64,000 bases of DNA from Zygnema circumcarinatum (Eukaryota; Streptophyta; Zygnematophyceae; Zygnematales; Zygnemataceae), in the NCBI GenBank assembly GCA_037447605.1, contig CM074804.1, forward strand, positions 3,306,776 to 3,370,775. The letters run 5' to 3'. Shown here piece after piece: positions 57,033-64,000 of the stretch; the first letter of the stretch is position 1, and every line of letters starts with the position of its first letter. Below the pieces are notes generated by a model. That model was not told where the DNA came from, searched no databases, and worked only from the letters and a program-made list of their open reading frames with translations. Both the position numbers and the translations under genes were made by a program.

Positions 57033-60000
57033 TTAAATCTCTGGTTCTGTATCTGCAGGCGGTTGCTTGACAACACGTCTTCGAACAGCAGCCTCTCTTA
57101 GCATCGCGAGCTTATTGACACTCCCTCCTCTACCCGCTTTCAAAGCATTCAACCGCTCTGCTCGCTCAGCCACAGCCTGCCTCTCAACTTCGGCAGCCTC
57201 TAGAGGAACCTCTATGGCACTTGTCCCACCTCCACCTCTCAACCCTTCATCTCCTACAGATGGCAAACCTTTTGCACTATCGTCTACAGGCGAAAATGAG
57301 ACCATGTCAGCATGACCCTCATCACTGTAGTCATCATTCACGGCGTCACCTCTGCTATGACTCTCCTTCACTTTCCGAAGCGAAGTTCCTCCCTGCCTGT
57401 GGCCGCTGCTGCTAGCAGTGCCACCTGTCCTTACATTGCAAGCAGTACTTGAAACCATCTGCTCTCCCATTCCGAGCTCCTTTTCAGCCTCAGCAGCTCC
57501 ACCAGAAAGATGAGCTTGCCCATATAGATGGACGACTCCATGTGACGCAAACCTTTTCCGCAAATAAGCTTCACGACTGGTAGCGTTATTCAACTTTGTC
57601 CAATGGAAATATGGCACCTGCAGAAACCTCGTATCTCCGCTTTTGTTAATCATCACAGTGAGTAAACAATCATTGCCGACAGACTCCTCTACAGTTCAAA
57701 GTTGCATCAATCTCCGCTACTGGAGTGCAGCAGCAGTGGTCTACTTGCTCACCTGCACCACAGTCCAGCCCAGTCGCTTCAGCATGCGTGCCTTGAGAAT
57801 GGTGGCACCGAGGGCTCTTCTCTTGTGATTGGAAGCAAAGTGGGAGGGTCCATCCGCCTCTACGGCCACCTTCAGCGCCCCTCCCTCAAGGAGCAGCGCT
57901 ATGTCGATGCTGTAGTCTCCCTCCATGTGCTCTACCTTGTGGTCAATACCCAAGCTTTCCAGACTTGCAGCGATTTGAGCTTGGAAAGAGGACACTTGGC
58001 GTCTGTCCAAAGCATTCTCCCGATCCCAACAGGTCTGCAAATTTGAACGACACCCAAAGGGATCAAAGATCAAGGCCAGCCTGTACGGATGCCTGAAGGA
58101 AAATTACGTCAACGGTCCGGGATTCCATCATGTACATCAGCGCACATTAAAGCTCGCAAAGACCTTACTTTGACTAGCAATCACATGCATACACCAATTT
58201 TTGAGTTATACATAGCAGGAACAGACTAAATTTTTTTTTTTTTCTCGACACTGGTGACAGTGCAGTCACCAAGCCTACATACACCAATCCTTCCTCAATC
58301 TACAAGTTCCTCGCAAATGCAAGTTGACAATCGCCTACAAAATACTTGCTGATTCCTCACAACCTGCATACCGTTAGCCTCAGTGCCTTATTGCTACCGT
58401 TTTGCCGGAACCATGACTCCCTCCCCTAACTTCCTCTCATTCCTCTCCTCTCCCTTCCAAATATAGCTCGCTTCTCTCACCTTTGCCTGCTCTCGCAGAT
58501 GTCCGGCAATCCAAAGACTGTTCAGATACTCCACTGCGGAGCTATCAGGCGCCCACGAACCTGCCACCTGTCCCATCTGCGGCGACTCCAAACGTAGCGC
58601 CAATTCAACCTGCGCCAATAGTGCAAGTGGGCCTCTCAGGCTAACAGAGTTGGCCCTATAGAAGCTCACTCTCTCACCTCGCTCGCAATGCCCAGCTATG
58701 CCTTGAGTGTCTTAGGACCTCCAACGTCTTCCTGAGTGCACCCTTCTGTCCAGACAGCCCGGATGCACCATTCACCTTGACTGACCCTCTCTCTGATAGC
58801 TGAAAGTTCAGTGCCCACCTGGAAGAGTTGGCACAGCTGCTGCGATGTAAAGTCGGGGATGGCTGCAAGCTGCTCTCGCAGTTGAGGGATGAAGGAGGGT
58901 GGATACCACCGGAGAACAGCAAGAGACCATGCAAGCAGCACAAGGGATTGGCGCGGGATCTCTCCTTCTTGCAGCCTCCTCGCAAACTGCATAATCACTC
59001 GCGAGGCCACTCATCATCTACATTTCCTGCCCTATCGTTCTTTCTGCCCCGAAAACATCTTGTTGAATCTACCAATACGAGAACTTTTCGACAAGCAGGC
59101 TGGTAGAGACACATGAGGGGGCTGCATCAAGAGTTTAAGCTGCTCACCTCCTCTGAGACGGAAGATAGCAGGAGCCCGTTACGGAAGCCGAAGGTGGCAA
59201 AAGTGTAGAGAAATGTCACTAAAAAGGATGTATCAAGGCTATGCAGCCGCAGCTGTACAGCTTGTGCGACTCCCACCATCAGTGGTCGGGAAAAGTGTCG
59301 CAGAGAAGCGAAGGACCTGCAGCCCCATCGCTTTCCCTGAGTTGAGAAAAAAGCTCAAGCTAGACTCCAAAGTGGCGCACACCCTACGGGACAAAAAGCA
59401 TGCTGAAACAGCTTCCTTCTCAAGTCATTTGAGTTGAACATACAGGAGCGGTGAGATTTATCGCATTCTTTGTGCATCTCTCCATGGCGAGGTAATCAAA
59501 CTTCACAACAAAAGCCAAGCTCTCACCATGCAATGTTGGCAAGGGCCTGATCAGAAAAGCGAGGTGCATTCAGAATGACATGAGAGGCTGCCGCATCCAT
59601 GAGCTGCTCATCGTGGTAGCCAAGGGTTGCAAGAGCCCTGTACCAAGCCTCACCAGAAAATTCCATGTGAAGAAATGAAAAGGTAGTGCGATTCTGACTC
59701 TCTGCTTGTCAGTTGGGCGGACGGGAAAAGACTGGTAGGGGTTGGAAAGGATGGCAGGTAGTGGAAGGTTAAATGTCTCTCTTCCCAGATTAAATCCAGA
59801 ATACTGACCATGAGGCTCACCTTCCAAGCACCAGTAAGCAAGCCCGAAACACAGGTGAACATTCTTGTTGGCATCGAATACATGAGCGTGGGCAGGTCTA
59901 GAGGAAGCACATATCTAACTCCACTTACCAGAGGGTGCTGGAGAGAGAATGGTCACAGTAATGCCTAATGCTGCCACTTGCATTTGATGCCAGCATCTTG

Positions 60001-62740
60001 AGGAAAGCGGGCTCGTTGACCTGCAGCTTTGCAAAAGCCCTGCGCCCAGGGAGCAATGGCAGGACACTCCATGCTTGGTAGAATTCTTGAGCATCTAAAG
60101 AACGGGAACATTTCAAAAAGAAAAAAAGAGGATTCGGAATAGAAAAACAGCAGCACTGACGAGAGCAGTGGTCAAAGAGTAGTAGCGGAATCTTGATCCT
60201 CACCAAACAGAAGGCTTGACAGCTGAAAAAGGAGATAAAAACTCTAAAGTTGATGTCTAAAGTTTGCTCCTGTCAGAACAGATGCATACCAGGCAAAGTT
60301 GGCCACATCTTGGGGCGCAAGGCTGGGTTGTTCCTCCACCATCTTGCAAGCTATGGCCTCAAACATCCCTGGGGCATCATTGTTGAGACGAGCATAGGAC
60401 CTGTGGGAAAAGCACCTATCCACTATGAGAAACAAAAACCCTGTGAAATAGGCAGCAACTTCTCTCTGAAAGGTGCCGTGAAGTGGCATAATCTAAGCCA
60501 AGCAGCTGCGTCGCATTACCACGCAATAATGGCCAGAGACCGCGCTTCAAACTCAGGCAGGCGGGCCTGCACGTGCTCTCCTATCTGGCGGAAGAGCTCG
60601 TCCGAGGGCAGATTATGCCGAGCATGGACCCTGTAACGGCCGGAAATAGTCCAACTAAGAGAGCGATTAGGACAGGCAAAGACTGCAGGAACCTCCTCAC
60701 TTGAATACTTGGAATATGAAGAGTGAAACTTCTCAAGCAAGGGGTGGCATATGCCATTCAAGAAATCGGATGAGAGAAACGTACCACACAATCTCCTTGA
60801 TCTGGCGTGCCCTGTATTTGCTTAATTGACCCTTCACCCTTCGCTCCACAAGGCCTGCCAAAAGGTCGCTACATTCTGTCTCTTCATTTCCCAAGGCGGT
60901 CATCTGCAGAACCAAACTGAAAGTCATTCCCTGCTGCCAAATGTTGACTGATAGCAAGCGTGGTTACTACAACCGGACTGCAATGCAGATATAAATCGTT
61001 TAAATTGGTGTCTCAAAAGCGTGTTTTTGTCGGACTCGTGTGTTTACAATGATTGCACCTTTACGTGCCCATCCTGAATTTCTCGGAAGCAACTAAAGAT
61101 GAACAGAAGAGCATTTACACCTTCCATTGCCTTCATACATATTGAGCTGAAAACACGACTTGTCCTTTCGTTTCAAGCAAATACCCCAAAACGAACGACA
61201 CCCTCACACTCCTCGTGAAGAAAGGAATCACAGCACTTCGCCCCTCTTTAACTTATGCTCCAGCCCGCTGTCGAGAAAAGCACACCCATGAGGCTTACGG
61301 CTTTTAACAGTACCAGAATAGAAACCTCTAGGGGTTTAAATTGATGGAGCCGATGCATAGCAGCCTTCACCAAGAGCTTCATGAGAGACGGAGGTCCATG
61401 GCCCAGCTTGGCATGCGCCCTGCCCACTACAGCGACAGAGGCAACGGTGGCAACTATATTCAGTAATTGTTTAACAACGGTAGCTAAGAATCAACATTCC
61501 AAGAATCTTCATCTGAATAGTATTGGAGCAGAAGTAACACAGCTGAGATTACCACAATATCACCACAGGCAGACGATTGACCAGGTTCTGACTTCTAATA
61601 AAGCCAGACCATGTTTTTCCCTAAAGCAAAAGCCAAAAAAATCAAATAAATTTCCAGTTCTTTAAGTACGGCACTGCACTTGAAATTGCTATCGCAAAAC
61701 GTTTTCCGTAGCACCTGCATTTCCGTTTCGTGTATGTATTTTAAATGCATTCTGAGAAAAAAAAGATTAAAAGGTGAATGTATGACGGGCTAAGCCAACA
61801 TGAAAACAATTTTTTTCAGGGGAAGGGGTTAGGACAAGCGTGGCCAAGTTGATAAATGAAATTAAGGTAATCCTGTAGTGATGTACATCTCGGGGGTCTT
61901 ACTGACTATCATTTTACGAGACTCTCACAACAGGTAAATCAATACAAACAGATATATGCTGATGTACTGACAAAGTCAGTCCTCCTTCAGTCGTCCTTAC
62001 AGCCTAATGTTTGCGGAAACGATCTATTCGAGACCCATTAACAAAAACTACTTGGTCCAGGAACATATGCAGGTGAATACTAATTACACCACATGCTCAG
62101 TCCCTCGAAAAACTCAAACTCACCATGCCACATTAGCCAGCGCTTGAGCATCATAGCTAGAGAGATGGTCCATCACCTCATTACCGAGCCACTTCACCAT
62201 ACGATGACTCCTTAGGTTTTCCGCAAGGCTTTTGCTGCAATTTGCTGTTCGTTTGGCTAATCTGTGAAAGGCAGTCACCAAGTGAATCTCATTTATGCTA
62301 TCTTGATTCTCTTCCACCACTTTCAATATTTGAAAGGGATTACTCTCTGTGCTCAGCACTTTATTCAACGTTCCTTCATCTAATGCGACTCCAGCTGGCA
62401 TGCTTGGGGTTGCTCGCCATCCTTCGTCAACGGGTCTAATCGAGTTCACTACCTTCAACCCTAGCCGCTTCGGATAACGAATATGTCGGCCGTCACCGTA
62501 GTTGTCGAGAGCTGCATGAATTGAACCGGGCTGTGTTGAAACATGGTGCTTCATACCGAGGAAAACATGGAATTTAGAGAGCATCTGAGAGTTCAAAAGG
62601 AAAGCTTCCTCCCTTCTCTTCGCATCCTTAGCTGTTTTCATCTCTTGTCTGCCTCCGGACCTTTGCACAGATTTTAGAACCTTACGGCTGAACAAATGCC
62701 TGCTGTCAAAAAACGAATTCCGACCCTCCAGTTGCAACAT
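57033..62740 (-). CDS. RAP-domain protein with 37-residue helical repeats, predicted organellar RNA-binding
   Basis: Starts with ATG at 62740 (first exon 62740-62124). Other phase-checked exons: 61419-61299, 60903-60785, 60630-60520, 60400-60290, 59637-59527, 58034-57753 and the last, 57617-57033. Exons between 60290 and 58034 also exist (blocks FAKLQVNEPAFLKML, FATFGFRNGLLLSS, LVLLAWSLAVLRWYPPSFIP, VEYLNSLWIAGHLREQ). The repeats have the form xLANxAW...FxRQ, like the heptatricopeptide-type repeats of algal and apicomplexan organellar RNA factors. The RAP domain reads VAVEADGPSHF ... ALGATILKARMLKRLGWTVVQVPYFHW. A Gly/Ser/Glu-rich tail of about 180 aa follows the RAP domain. RAP proteins process or stabilise plastid or mitochondrial transcripts; which organelle applies here is not decided by the sequence. 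Confidence 0.88.
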
Positions 62741-63904
62741 TGTGGGAAGGCTGGAAACAAGCTCCGAGTAAGATTTGAGTGTCCCAGAGCTAGACTGCTT
62801 GCTCCATGCGCGAGAGGCGCGGGGATGCAGACAAAGCAGTCGAGCTACGGCTTATTGTAATGGGCAGGACAGCGCGCGCCGGGACAGCAGCTCCCCTCGC
62901 CGCCCTGCGCTCAAATTTAGAGTTAGAGTTTCCCTCGCCATTGCCGCCACGTGTCCCCCTCCCTCGCCCTCGGAGGCCCTTGAGATATTTGAAGCCCGCG
63001 CAGCCGAATGGCCTTTTTGTTTGGCTTTTTCTCTCCTTTTTGTCGCCTAGCGTACGGTACCGCGACCCGTTCAGCCTTGCCTTTCGGGGCAGCCCGCCGG
63101 CGCTTCGTTCCGGATGCTGCCTGCTCGATGGCGTCACAGTCCCAGCTGACGTCACTGTCCAGGCAAGGTCCGCTCTCGTGTGGGCATACAATAGGGGGTC
63201 TCAGACTTAAACAAAACTTGGTAATCGTACAGCTTGGTAATTGGTAATCGGGGATAGAGAAATTGGTAATAATGATTACTTTGCCGAACCTGTGCCGAAC
63301 CAAATGCAAGTCAACGCTGGTAATCGTACAAGTCCGAAATTGGTCATGGGCGCCCCAGGACTTGGTAATCGTACAGCCTATCACCAGAAACTTATCACCA
63401 CCCAAAACGGTGGTTTTCGGTCTCCGCGAAAGGAAATGGTAATGAAACGGGCGTCACCATGACGTCCACACCCCGGCCTGACATCCCCCTCCCCGCCCGC
63501 CGCCACCTACCGCCTCCTCCTCCCCTGCGTGCCGCCCGCCATGGCCCGAGCGTCCCTCTTGCTCCCGCGTGCCAGCCGCTAGCGCTCCTCCAAAACCGAC
63601 CGGCGCGGTATCCCACCTCTCTCCCGCTTTCCCTCTCTTTCCCAACCCTCCCATTTTTTCGTAGTTTTGTTCTTCCCATCCTTACCTTATCCTTATTTTC
63701 TCATACTTTGTTGGAAAGAACTCTTCTGCAATACACGAATGAGGATGTTGCGTGGCCTTGCCTCACCTTGGTGTCCTTTCCTTCTCGGTGTGCTTCGCTG
63801 CCTCTGCTGCCCTTTGCCATGAAGAATGCATCGCTCTCGTCTGTCTTGGTTTGCGAAAGGCGGGACATTCTCTTGTTTGAGCCAATTTTAGAGCAGTTAA
63901 TTAC
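62741..63904. other. intergenic region upstream of the RAP gene
   Basis: GC-rich to about 63200, then a short array of GGTAATCG repeats, then pyrimidine-rich sequence up to the gap. ORFs on both strands lack recognisable domains. Confidence 0.45.
63215..63376 (+). repeat. interspersed TTGGTAATCGTACA repeats
   Basis: TTGGTAATCGTACA or close variants occur near 63218, 63241, 63263, 63318 and 63361, with unequal spacers. It could be a small repeat family or a binding-site cluster; nothing identifies it. Confidence 0.55.
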
Positions 63905-64000
63905 NNNNNNNNNNNNNNNNNNNNNNNNNNNNNNNNNNNNNNNNNNNNNNNNNNNNNNNNNNNNNNNNNNNNNNNNNNNNNNNNNNNNNNNNNNNNNNNN
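63905..64000. other. assembly gap (N run)
   Basis: All bases are N to the end of the window, so this is a scaffold gap of unknown content. Confidence 0.99.

Overview
The window is nuclear DNA from a photosynthetic eukaryote, most likely a green alga (prasinophyte or streptophyte). Genes are split by many small GT-AG introns and a few GC-AG introns. The predicted products include a plastid-targeted ferredoxin-like/MBL protein, a peroxisomal malate synthase ending in SKL, a RAP-domain organellar RNA-binding protein and a Ctf4 homologue without a visible HMG box. One secreted protein has a Ser-Pro-Pro-Pro-Pro linker. A Copia element uses the initiator-tRNA-Met primer site common in green-lineage Copia elements, and TTTAGGG-like sequence occurs in introns. 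I cannot name the species.

Layout. 70-14892 (-) is a single 18-exon gene for a secreted mosaic protease: signal peptide, hevein chitin-binding domain, Pro-rich linker, two ricin-B-type lectin domains, papain-like catalytic domain, two EGF-like domains, two LysM domains. The exon phases close exactly on an 873-residue protein. One of its introns holds a 7.5 kb three-LTR Copia array (2331-9815) flanked by a 5-bp target duplication. 14900-17600 holds a pyrimidine tract and a GTAC-rich inverted-repeat element. 17651-19521 (+) encodes a BAP31-like ER protein. 19823-23604 (-) is a complete 11-exon Trm7/FTSJ1 tRNA 2'-O-methyltransferase. About 25000-29733 (-) is an unrecognised multi-exon gene. 31228-38479 (+) is a 17-exon WDHD1/Ctf4 gene and 39890-43420 (+) a 9-exon malate synthase gene. 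About 45168-51152 (-) is an AP-5 zeta-like gene, 52577-56106 (-) a plastid ferredoxin-MBL gene, and 57033-62740 (-) a helical-repeat RAP gene. The window ends in an N gap.

These genes are not an operon or a functional cluster; they are ordinary housekeeping neighbours. The unusual locus is the first 15 kb. There, chitin/peptidoglycan-binding modules and lectins are joined to a cysteine protease through symmetric phase-1 exons, and the lectin exons have recently duplicated in tandem. This suggests a secreted enzyme that docks on GlcNAc-containing surfaces (bacteria, fungi, prey or pathogen walls). The docking role is inferred from domain content only.
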